A DNA stretch of 24,518 nucleotides from Comamonadaceae bacterium (GTDB lineage Bacteria; Pseudomonadota; Gammaproteobacteria; Burkholderiales; Burkholderiaceae_C): the NCBI GenBank assembly GCA_947374505.1, contig CANCCE010000011.1, positions 1 through 24,518 of the forward strand, given 5' to 3'. Position 1 is the stretch's first letter. Each line of letters begins with the position of its first letter. Made by a program: the position numbers and the translations under genes. A model generated the notes under the pieces. That model was not told where the DNA came from and ran no database searches. It saw only the letters and a program-made list of their open reading frames with translations. Below are positions 16,555 to 23,787 of the stretch, piece by piece.

Positions 16555-17559
16555 ATGATTTCAATAAAAACTTTAAAGAATATCCTAATATTCCTACCGT
16601 TAACTTTTTCAACGAGTATATTTGCTGCCGAGGGTTTTAGAACGCACTTTGCTTCGGCTGGAACTTTAGGGGAGAATATTTTTACCTCAGACATTAAGCC
16701 TGGTGGATTTATAGGTTTGGGGTATAAAAAAGCTACAGCTGAAGCTGTTACTGATTCTCTGGGTAATCAAATTACCAAAGGCCCTTATGGCTTGCCTTTT
16801 TCTTATAAGAGTACAGGAAGCATGCAGTATGTGTCTGCAGGCTACACATCAGAAGAGAGATACGCTGAAGGAAATCTATCGGTAATTATGACAATTCCCT
16901 TTTCCTCAATAGATAAAAAAGTGATATTGGGTGAAAATAACCTCCCTAATAGCAGTGCTGATGTAAGCGGACTTGACGACATTGAAATTGGTGGGGCTTG
17001 GGATTATAAAAAGTCATTGGATACAAAATACTCTACTGGACTTGCATTGACTACCAAAACAGGTGGTTATCAAATTGGATACAATGGTGCTTCTATTGGC
17101 CAAGGTTATTACACCTTGAAACCTAGTTTTTCCTCAATAACCCAGCATGGGGCTGCGTCCTATGCATATAAGGCTACGCTCGGATTAAATACTAAGAACA
17201 GCTACGCGAACTATCGAAGCGGGAATTTATTCTCACTTGAGGCTGCTATTGGTTACAAAACAGTATTAGGGGCGTTGGGTCTTAAAGTGCACATGCTACA
17301 GCAAATTCAAAATGACTCAGGCTCTGGTGTTGCTTATACAGCTTTAAATTCATTTGGTCTGCCTCTTAATGGCGTTACGGCGCCCAATGCAGATGGAAAT
17401 AGATTGAAATACACAACTGCCACAGTTTTTTTTGCAGCCCCAGTTAGTGTAATAAATTCTATTTTTTATATTGGTTTTACAGCTATGCGCAATAAAATCA
17501 ATGCTCCTGTCGTCCAGGATAGATATTTTGAAATGCGTTTAACAAGACTATTCGACTAA
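16555..17559 (+). CDS. Outer-membrane protein of the SphA/phenol MetA-pathway family
   Basis: A 334-residue protein with a Sec signal peptide (about 1-24, ending SIFAAEG). The mature part is rich in alternating aromatic/Gly strands, as in outer-membrane beta-barrels, with GGFIGLGYKK, SAGYTSEERYAEGN and DDIEIGGAWDY. The C-terminus, FEMRLTRLF plus Asp, resembles a barrel closing strand. This pattern fits the phenol-degradation MetA/SphA-type putative channel family, thought to pass hydrophobic compounds; no substrate can be read from the sequence. It starts 56 bp after the kinase stop, with a weak ribosome site, so it may belong to the same transcript and be a target of the two-component system. 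Codon use is AT-rich like the rest of the island. Confidence 0.75.
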   Translation: MISIKTLKNILIFLPLTFSTSIFAAEGFRTHFASAGTLGENIFTSDIKPGGFIGLGYKKATAEAVTDSLGNQITKGPYGLPFSYKSTGSMQYVSAGYTSEERYAEGNLSVIMTIPFSSIDKKVILGENNLPNSSADVSGLDDIEIGGAWDYKKSLDTKYSTGLALTTKTGGYQIGYNGASIGQGYYTLKPSFSSITQHGAASYAYKATLGLNTKNSYANYRSGNLFSLEAAIGYKTVLGALGLKVHMLQQIQNDSGSGVAYTALNSFGLPLNGVTAPNADGNRLKYTTATVFFAAPVSVINSIFYIGFTAMRNKINAPVVQDRYFEMRLTRLFD

Positions 17560-17593
17560 TTTTAAATATTTAGTGAATTTAATTTTTGACGTA

Positions 17594-17630
17594 TGTCAAG
17601 GTGAAGCCTTGACAGTTAAGTCCTGTTTTT
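17594..17630 (+). terminator. Candidate terminator after the outer-membrane gene
   Basis: TGTCAAGG (17594-17601) and CCTTGACA (17607-17614) form a perfect 8-bp stem with a 5-nt loop, 34 bp after the stop. A T6 run follows at 17625-17630, ten nt beyond the stem. The gap between stem and T-run makes intrinsic termination uncertain. Confidence 0.45.
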
Positions 17631-18815
17631 TATCGCCACGTGCTTATATTTTAAGATGTTGACGAAATCTATATTTCCAGTTTTTCTTTTATTCGGTTTG
17701 GGCAGCCGGAGACCGTTTACTCTGTCGAGTCAATGAAATAAAGCACTTAAGCGATAACTGAATGAAATGAGTTTGGCTTTGATTTTGTATTTATCTAAAT
17801 AATATACGCTAGGCAGCATGCTCACCCAGTGCGAGCCATCTCAACAAGCGTAGAAGCGAATTTTCTCAAGTGTAAATGACCTGCCCCTATTCCCCGTGCC
17901 AATCTAAATTCCAGAAGTCCGAAGTTTGCAAGATTAACTGATTCCTGTATCGGTCTTGCTCTCTTGCTTTGCATCGCCATTTAACTGGCGATGCAAAGCA
18001 GCAAAGGTTGTAGGGGGCACTTGACCTTCGTGCAAGTTAAATCATTGGCCTTGTGGTGGAGTCATGCTGCACATTTTTCTCGTCGATTGACATTTCCCGA
18101 CATGGTGACTGTGGGGATCAAGGTTATCCACCTCGGAACCAGTAGCGTTCGTCATGAGATCAGACTTTTTCGTAACTAGGAAACGTGGCGGCAGCGATTG
18201 GTCAGTTTGTCCATATCTATGTTGATCGAGTCAGTTGCCGACCTGTGCCAATTGCTGCGAGTACCCGGGCGGTGTTAGAGCCACTTGTCGTCCTGTAGAG
18301 TTCACATAGTTGACCATTAGCGTGACCTTACTGCTCTACGGTTGGTGTGACCTTTCGGTAAAACGCCCCCGATTGTTGGCTTTCGCCTCATCGCTACCTT
18401 ACTGAGATCGTGGCATCAACCCTTGCTGCAACCTCCCCTTAATTGCTCCCTGTTATCACGACCTCATGGCGTTACGCGTGACAAAGCGTTCGGGCTCAAG
18501 CTCAATCCACTAAAGATATGAACGCCTGTAGCCGTGGTCATCGCGGTCCGCAGGCAAATGGTGTAGAAGTTGCGCGCCATCGTGTCATGCTGGTGACACA
18601 TGATTTATTTGACGTATTTCAAGTGTTTCTAGGCCATAACCAACTATCACGTCAACAGCATTGCAATTCAGCTAGTGTCTTCTAGATCTTATTGGCTATT
18701 GCGGTCAATGACCTCGCAAAGGAAACTTAAGCCATGTTGTTGGGATGATTGGTTCTGATAGGTGCAACCACTCGTCTCTTTCATGGAGTCTTAACTAAAG
18801 ATCGCAACTTAAAAA
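17631..18815. other. Gene-poor region with no credible coding sequence
   Basis: About 1.2 kb in which neither strand shows a frame with protein-like sequence. The longest frame (17991-18179) starts inside a hairpin, lacks a ribosome site and has no recognisable motif. Base composition is more even than in the island genes and drifts along the region, as expected of decayed or shuffled DNA. Short reverse-strand runs that look mildly protein-like, such as ELEPERFVTRNAMR around 18470, are broken by stops. The notable structure is the hairpin at 17965-18000. Confidence 0.6.
17965..18000. repeat. Perfect 15-bp inverted repeat (hairpin)
   Basis: Left arm TGCTTTGCATCGCCA (17965-17979), loop TTTAAC (17980-17985), right arm TGGCGATGCAAAGCA (17986-18000), with no mismatch. 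No T-run follows, so it is not a standard terminator. It is the strongest dyad in the gene-poor region and could be a recombination site, a small-RNA stem or a mobile-element relic; none is proven. Confidence 0.85.
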
Positions 18816-19100
18816 ATGAAAAAATTTATCTTTCTCATGGCCTTCTTGAATTTAACTGCTTATGCAGGTACTCCTGACGTTTGGGATCAGGCGAGAAAGT
18901 TAAAAGTAGGGATGACAGAAAAAGAAGTTAACGAAGTTATGGGAAGACCATATCAAGCCGAAAACGTTGACAAGGACGGAACTTATCGATGGGTGTGGGT
19001 TGATGTCAATTTAAAGACGGGCAGTCAAAAAATTTCTGCTGAGTTGAAGAATGGCACAGTCGTCAGCACACCCTTTATTCCTGATTGGTATAGAAATTAA
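18816..19100 (+). CDS. Small exported BamE/SmpA-like protein
   Basis: A 94-residue protein with a short Sec signal (MKKFIFLMAFLNLTAYAG, about 1-17) but no lipobox Cys, unlike BamE itself. The mature part contains LKVGMTEKEVNEVMGRP (29-45), matching the SmpA/OmlA (BamE-domain) pattern of G-M-T, E-V and G-x-P, followed by beta-strand segments with YRWVW. It is therefore likely a periplasmic single-domain BamE-like protein. It is not the housekeeping BamE: it is small, unlipidated and set within the island. The leader is A-rich with no strong ribosome site. Function is unknown. Confidence 0.7.
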   Translation: MKKFIFLMAFLNLTAYAGTPDVWDQARKLKVGMTEKEVNEVMGRPYQAENVDKDGTYRWVWVDVNLKTGSQKISAELKNGTVVSTPFIPDWYRN

Positions 19101-19268
19101 CCTCTCTCCTCCTTTTTTTGCTACGGCAAAAGTCAGCGTGATTACTTTATCCACTACGGAATGTGCAGAGAAAAGTGTTGCCGGATTCGGCTACTAAAGT
19201 GCCCAAATAATTCTGTTTGGTACTTTAAAAAATAAAAATTCTTAAACTTTATTTATCAGGAACTTCAA

Positions 19269-19493
19269 ATGATTTCAAATAAATTACTTATCGTTATTTT
19301 TCTTATGTCTGCTGCCCCCTTTTGGATATCTCTCTACCCTTATGACTCCAGCATCACTCCAGAAATCACTCAGATAAAAATTTCAGAATTAGGCACTAAT
19401 CTGCAAAAAATTGAAAATTTTTCCATAGATTATTCAAAGGCACATATTGAAGTGATGAAGAATCAGGATGAAGTTTTACCTAGTACTTTTTGA
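19269..19493 (+). CDS. Hypothetical small membrane-anchored or exported protein
   Basis: A 74-residue frame starting at ATG 19269, with AGGA 7 nt upstream, one of the better ribosome sites in the island. The first 20 or so residues (KLLIVIFLMSAAPFWISLY) form a signal peptide or anchor. The rest is polar, with a helical stretch ISELGTNLQKIENF. No family is recognised. AT-rich codons match its neighbours. It lies 168 bp after the BamE-like gene, so it may be transcribed separately. It is the last gene-like frame before the island edge. Confidence 0.5.
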   Translation: MISNKLLIVIFLMSAAPFWISLYPYDSSITPEITQIKISELGTNLQKIENFSIDYSKAHIEVMKNQDEVLPSTF

Positions 19494-19793
19494 ATTGATT
19501 CGTGGTCTGTTTTTACCCGCGTGCCACGATTCAGGCAGGTTTTGGGCAGATGGGATTTCCCATAATGCGTAAAAAGCAATCGAATTTGTCCATTCGTATT
19601 GAAATATTGAATCTAATGTATATTTTATTTCAATGCATTTTCTTGTGTCTGCCCTAGGTTGGTCAAGCACGATGGTGGCGTCGTAGGCAGATATGACGGT
19701 TCTGCCTACATTGATGAGCGGTATCCCGGAGCTTTTTGTGAAGTTCTTCGAAAACGTAAAAAATACGTCTTTCGTCAGCATGATCAAGTTGTG
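19494..19793. other. 300-bp junction region without a clear gene
   Basis: Between the small hypothetical gene and the TIGR02450 gene. It holds several dyads: ATGGGATTTCCCAT at 19550-19563; GTAGGCAGA/TCTGCCTAC at 19683-19691 and 19701-19709 with a 9-nt loop; and GAAAACGTA/TACGTCTTTC around 19750-19773, which could end the leftward mltB transcript. A leftward frame (19476-19787) runs through the region but matches nothing I know. The island edge lies here. Confidence 0.45.
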
Positions 19794-20015
19794 TCAAACC
19801 GAACCCTGTCGCCGGACCGGATCGTTTTGCAACTCGCGCCACTGGATGACTTGCGTGGCTTTCGAGAACAGAGCTTGGATTTCGATAGATTCAATGGGGT
19901 CCGTGGGCAACAGGGGCTGGATTACCCGGCTCACCAGGAAGTGGTTTTTTTTGGCCGCTGGCGTCACAGCTGTCCATTTACTCAAAAGTAGTTTCTTGGG
20001 GTTCAGAGAATTCAT
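19794..20015 (-). CDS. TIGR02450-family small Trp-containing protein
   Basis: A 73-residue protein starting at ATG 20015. The N-terminus, NPKKLLLSKWTAVTP (5-19), followed by KNHFLVSRVI (23-32) and a late QWRELQNDP (58-66), matches the conserved core of the TIGR02450 (DUF2389) family of small proteins of unknown function. It begins 10 nt after the mltB stop on the same strand, so the two are probably co-transcribed. Usual family members end with a WLQGW-type motif; here the tail is RRQGSV, so the end may be shortened or diverged. GC-rich codons place it outside the island. Confidence 0.82.
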   Translation of the reverse strand: MNSLNPKKLLLSKWTAVTPAAKKNHFLVSRVIQPLLPTDPIESIEIQALFSKATQVIQWRELQNDPVRRQGSV

Positions 20016-20024
20016 GGCGTTGAC

Positions 20025-21242
20025 TCAGAAGGCATCTCCCATCGCCCGCTTCACTGCATCTCCCAACTCAATCACCGCCATGGCGTAGTAGCTGCTCCAG
20101 TTGTAGCGGGTGATGACGTAAAAATTCTCGGTGCCGGCGACGTAGCTGGCGGGGTCTGGTCCGTTGAGTAGTTCGACCAGCGCCAAGGGGCCTTTGTGTG
20201 CCAGCGCTGGGCCTTCAAGCACCGCGCCTTTGGCGGTGAAACTGGCGACGCTGAAGGTCGGCAAAATGTCGGGCGCCATCAAGGCGTCAAGATCCAGTTT
20301 GGTGGCGTCAAAACTGACTGGGTAGTGCGTCGGCATGCCGGGCTTCCAGTCGAAGGCTTTGAAGTAGCTGGCGACGGAGCCGATGACGTCAGCCGGGCTG
20401 TTCCACAGGTCGATCTTGTCGTCGCCATCAAAGTCCACTGCAAAACGAACCCAGCTGGACGGCATGAACTGCGGCATGCCCATAGCCCCGGCGTAGCTGC
20501 CCAGTGGCCGCATCGGGTCAGCACCCAAGCGGCTTTGCAGGCTCAGAAACTGTTCTATCTCGCCTTTGAAAAACGCGGCGCGTTCAGCGGCCCGTGGGTG
20601 CGCGGCTGGAAAGTCAAAGGCCAGGGTGGTGAGGGCATCGATGACGCGAAAGCTGCCGGTGTTGCGGCCGTAAATGGATTCGACGCCGATGATGCCGATG
20701 ATGATCTCGCTCGGCACGCCGTATTCTTTTTCAGCCCGTGCCAACGTGGCTTGGTTGGCTTTCCAAAATTGCACGCCGGCGTCAATGCGGGCTGCGTCAA
20801 TGAAACGGCCGCGGTAAGCCGCCCAGTTCTTCACAAAAGGCTGGGGTGAGGGTTGCATCAGACGTACCACGGCGGGCACCAGTGTGGCCTGGCCGATGGC
20901 GCGGCGCACCCATTGCGGATTCAGGTTGCGGCGCTCAGCCAGCTCATCGGCAAAGCGCATGACTTCAGGTCGTGTGGCGTAAGCCGGACCTGCGGTTGCG
21001 GCTGAGCGCGCCTTGTTGGGCCGCTTGTGTTTGCTGACATGCGCGCGCTTGGTGGATTTAACGGCTTTAACGGTGACCGCTTTGCTTTTCACCTCATCGG
21101 TCTGGCCATCGCTGTCTGCGGCTTGGACTGATAGTGCCGACCCCGTAAAAGCCAGCACACACGCCAAGAGTTGATAGTGCAGTCTGCGCCATGAAACATC
21201 CGATGGGCGGCTGCGCGACTGAAAGGCTGTGAGGTGTGTCAA
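20025..21242 (-). CDS. mltB: Lytic murein transglycosylase B
   Basis: A 405-residue periplasmic enzyme that cleaves the MurNAc-GlcNAc bond of peptidoglycan to give 1,6-anhydroMurNAc ends. It is read from a TTG at 21242 with AGGA eight nt upstream; no in-frame ATG exists near. The signal peptide covers about 19-41 (LLACVLAFTGSALSVQA), with no lipobox, so it is soluble rather than a lipoprotein. A Lys/Ala-rich linker (50-85) follows. The SLT domain has catalytic E188 in IGVESIYGRNTG, then SYAGAMGMPQFMPSSW (249-264) and the FDGDDKIDLW loop (271-280), a calcium-site-like stretch in the family. Everything matches the MltB family in order and length. It is divergent from the HDAC-like gene, with 200 bp between. 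Confidence 0.92.
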   Translation of the reverse strand: MTHLTAFQSRSRPSDVSWRRLHYQLLACVLAFTGSALSVQAADSDGQTDEVKSKAVTVKAVKSTKRAHVSKHKRPNKARSAATAGPAYATRPEVMRFADELAERRNLNPQWVRRAIGQATLVPAVVRLMQPSPQPFVKNWAAYRGRFIDAARIDAGVQFWKANQATLARAEKEYGVPSEIIIGIIGVESIYGRNTGSFRVIDALTTLAFDFPAAHPRAAERAAFFKGEIEQFLSLQSRLGADPMRPLGSYAGAMGMPQFMPSSWVRFAVDFDGDDKIDLWNSPADVIGSVASYFKAFDWKPGMPTHYPVSFDATKLDLDALMAPDILPTFSVASFTAKGAVLEGPALAHKGPLALVELLNGPDPASYVAGTENFYVITRYNWSSYYAMAVIELGDAVKRAMGDAF

Positions 21243-21442
21243 AAAATGGTCCTGCTGAAGGCGTTATGAAAGACAAAAAACGGTATCTGGGTGAGGCGAT
21301 TTTAGGCATGTCTGCGACGCTTCCCGCTGCCCTGGTGAGATGCCTTACGAGTCGTTCACCTGATCGATTCAGGCCAAATCCGCGTGGTAAGCTAATTTGC
21401 TAAAAAAGTGCTTTGTTCCCCAACACCTGACCGCAGAATCTG

Positions 21443-22396
21443 ATGAACAAAACTGGCTATTTCACCCACGCGGACTGCCGTAAACACGAAATGGGCCCCG
21501 GACACCCGGAATGCCCTGAGCGGCTTGACGCGATTGAAGACCGACTGTTGATGACCGGTGTGGCCGATGTACTGGACCGGCGAGAGGCACCGCTGGCACC
21601 GCTGTCCGATATTGAGTTGGCCCACGACCGCATGTTGGTGGCTGCGCTGCATGGCCTGTCAAGTCAGCTCGCGGACGATATCAACGCCGGCGGACCGTCC
21701 TATGCGCAGCTGGACCCTGACACCGCCATGAATGTGCACACATGGAATGCTGTGTTGCGCGCTGCCGGTGCAGCGCTGGCGGCCACCGATGCAGTGATGG
21801 CCGGGGAGATTGAAAATGCTTTTTGCGCCGTGCGTCCGCCCGGTCACCATGCCTGCCGCAGCAAATCCATGGGCTTTTGTTTTATCAACAGCGTGGCGGT
21901 GGCGGCCAAATATGCGTTGGAGCGCCACGGCCTCAAGCGCGTCGCCATTGTTGATTTTGATGTGCACCACGGCAACGGCACTGAAGACATCATCACCGGC
22001 GATGAGCGTATTTTGATGGTGAGCTTTTTCCAACACCCGCTGTACCCTAACAGCGGTGCTGACAGCGACGAAGCCAATATGGTGAATCTGCCAATTCCGC
22101 CTTACACCAAGGGTCCGCCTATTCGCGAATTGATCGAGAAAACATGGCTGCCGCGTCTGGAGGAATTCAAACCGGAGATGATTTTCATCAGCGCTGGTTT
22201 TGACGCGCACCGTGAAGACGACCTCGGCCAGTTGGGCCTGGTAGAGCAAGACTACGCTTGGATCACGCAGCGCATCAAAGAGGTGGCCAAGCGCCACGCC
22301 AAAGGGCGCATCGTGTCCTCCTTAGAAGGCGGTTACAACCTCAGTGCGCTGGCCCGCAGCGTTGAGGCGCATGTTCGGGTATTGGCGGATCTTTGA
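21443..22396 (+). CDS. Histone deacetylase-family (class II-like) amidohydrolase
   Basis: A 317-residue zinc-dependent deacetylase of the arginase/HDAC superfamily. The catalytic set is present: H135-H136 (RPPGHHA), the zinc ligands D173 and H175 in DFDVHHGNGT, and D254 in ISAGFDAHRED, with ECPERL near the N-terminus and EGGYN near the end. Bacterial members act on acetylated small molecules such as polyamines or on proteins; the exact substrate here cannot be read. The start is ATG 21443, with a poor ribosome site. The next gene begins about 40 bp downstream on the same strand, suggesting one transcript with the channel. A link to the polyamine-synthase-like gene eight kilobases away is possible but unsupported. 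Confidence 0.93.
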   Translation: MNKTGYFTHADCRKHEMGPGHPECPERLDAIEDRLLMTGVADVLDRREAPLAPLSDIELAHDRMLVAALHGLSSQLADDINAGGPSYAQLDPDTAMNVHTWNAVLRAAGAALAATDAVMAGEIENAFCAVRPPGHHACRSKSMGFCFINSVAVAAKYALERHGLKRVAIVDFDVHHGNGTEDIITGDERILMVSFFQHPLYPNSGADSDEANMVNLPIPPYTKGPPIRELIEKTWLPRLEEFKPEMIFISAGFDAHREDDLGQLGLVEQDYAWITQRIKEVAKRHAKGRIVSSLEGGYNLSALARSVEAHVRVLADL

Positions 22397-22439
22397 GATT
22401 TTTTATGCATAACCGATGGCCGACTCTGGAGTACAGCTT

Positions 22440-23744
22440 GTGACCTCGCCTATTCACATTGAAAAACTCGAAGCTTGGTTCCACGCACTGGCCCAACAAG
22501 CCGCCTTGATTGAACTCTTGGTGCTGGCCGTCTGCTTGGGCTTGGCGTGGTTGTTGACCTCGCTGGTTCGCCGTGCCACCGGTGCCAAAGATGAGCGATC
22601 CATCCTCTTCGGCCGACAAATCCTGGACGGCGTGATGTTCCCTGTGCTACTGCTGTGCCTGGGCTATGCCGCCCGGGCAATACTGGCTGCCGCATTACCG
22701 ATCACCGTTTTCACGGTGGTCACGCCGGTGCTGGTGGCGTTGGTTGTCATTCGTCTCGGCGTCAAGGTGTTACAAGTCGCCTTCAAAGACGCGCCACTGG
22801 TGCGCGCGCTTGAGCGGACGATCTCATGGCTGGTTTGGCTTGGCTTGGTGTTGTGGCTCAGCGGCTTGTTGCCCTTGATTCTGGACGAACTCGACAGCAT
22901 CCACTGGCGCGTCGGTGCCAGTTCGATGTCGTTACGCACACTCATGGAAGGCACGCTGACAGCGGGTGCCGTACTGATTTTGGCACTGTGGATATCGTCG
23001 GCGATTGAAACGCGCTTGCTGCGCTCGGCGGTAGGCAATGACCTGTCCTTGCGAAAGGCCGTCAGCAATGCGACGCGGGCTTTACTGGTCTTTGTCGGCT
23101 TGCTGGTGGCGCTGTCTGCGGTGGGGATTGATCTGACGGCGTTGTCAGTGTTGGGCGGGGCCATTGGTGTGGGTATCGGTTTTGGCCTGCAAAAACTGGC
23201 GGCCAGTTACGTCAGCGGTTTTGTGATTCTGGCTGAGCGTAGCGTGCGCATTGGCGACAGCGTGCGGGTCGACGGGTTTGAGGGGCGTATCACCGACATC
23301 AATGCGCGCTACACCGTGGTGCGGGCGCTGACGGGCCGCGAATCTATCGTGCCGAATGAAATATTCATCAGCAGCCGAATTGAGAACTTGTCGCTGGCCG
23401 ACAGCCGGGTGATGCTGTCGACCGTGGTGTCGGTGGGCTACGACAGCGATGTGGACTTGGTACTGCGCTTGCTGAGTGAGGCCGCATCAAACCAAACCCG
23501 AGTGCTCAAAGACCCCGACCCCGTACCATCAGTCAACCTCACCAACTTTGGCGTCGACGGGCTGGAGTTCACCGTCAACTTTTGGGTTGTCGACCCGGAA
23601 AATGGCCAGCAGAACATCCGTTCGCTGGTCAATATGGCGATTCTCAAATCGCTGCGCGAGCACGGCATTCAGATTCCTTACCCCCAGCGGGTGGTTCATC
23701 TTCAAGACACCGTTTCGCCAGCAGCCGCCAGCCGAATAGAATGA
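22440..23744 (+). CDS. MscS-family mechanosensitive ion channel
   Basis: A 434-residue channel that opens under membrane tension to release solutes. I prefer the GTG at 22440, which has GGAG 8 nt upstream; an in-frame ATG at 22416 would add 8 residues but has no ribosome site. About five or six TM helices lie in residues 20-235. The pore-lining helix follows, with the Gly/Ala-rich VLGGAIGVGIGFGLQKLAAS (about 237-256), then the beta domain FVILAERSVRIGDSVRVDG and the mixed C-terminal domain. It is longer than E. coli MscS because of extra N-terminal helices. It sits between the HDAC-like gene and etfB on the same strand. Confidence 0.93.
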   Translation: MTSPIHIEKLEAWFHALAQQAALIELLVLAVCLGLAWLLTSLVRRATGAKDERSILFGRQILDGVMFPVLLLCLGYAARAILAAALPITVFTVVTPVLVALVVIRLGVKVLQVAFKDAPLVRALERTISWLVWLGLVLWLSGLLPLILDELDSIHWRVGASSMSLRTLMEGTLTAGAVLILALWISSAIETRLLRSAVGNDLSLRKAVSNATRALLVFVGLLVALSAVGIDLTALSVLGGAIGVGIGFGLQKLAASYVSGFVILAERSVRIGDSVRVDGFEGRITDINARYTVVRALTGRESIVPNEIFISSRIENLSLADSRVMLSTVVSVGYDSDVDLVLRLLSEAASNQTRVLKDPDPVPSVNLTNFGVDGLEFTVNFWVVDPENGQQNIRSLVNMAILKSLREHGIQIPYPQRVVHLQDTVSPAAASRIE

Positions 23745-23787
23745 TTAGCTTACGTCAACGTCAACTCAATATGTCTGGAGATTTCCG

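Larger units (their letters stand above)
13802..19793. other. AT-rich genomic island (putatively acquired)
   Basis: Base and codon use change sharply after the repeat copy. The genes here favour TTA, ATT, AAT and AAA codons, and their ribosome sites are poor, unlike the GC-rich genes on both sides. Contents are a two-component pair, an outer-membrane protein, two small exported or membrane proteins and gene-poor DNA. The right edge is placed before the TIGR02450 gene, somewhere in 19494-19793. No integrase, transposase, tRNA or target duplication was found, so the mode of entry is unknown. Confidence 0.65.

Noticed and set aside
17874..17887. AAATGACCTGCCCC, resembling the outer end of some IS3-type elements, also present at 714-727
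   Set aside because: A 14-base match is expected about once by chance in a window of this size; the other copy lies inside the ATP-grasp gene, and no partner end or transposase was found.
17965..18000. Hairpin as an integron attC site
   Set aside because: It lacks the paired core sites and the typical mismatched stem with unpaired bases; the stem is perfectly matched and no integrase or cassette array is nearby.
17991..18179. 62-residue open frame in the gene-poor region
   Set aside because: It starts inside the right arm of the perfect hairpin, has no ribosome site, and its translation shows no domain or composition typical of a protein.
19476..19787. Leftward 103-residue frame in the junction region
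   Set aside because: Protein-like in places (DATIVLDQPRADTRK) but not recognised, overlaps the 3' end of the small hypothetical gene, and no clear ribosome site was seen; left uncalled.
19659..20088. Rightward frames over the TIGR02450 gene
   Set aside because: They run opposite to a frame with a clear conserved family motif and have Cys/Trp/Arg-rich shadow composition.
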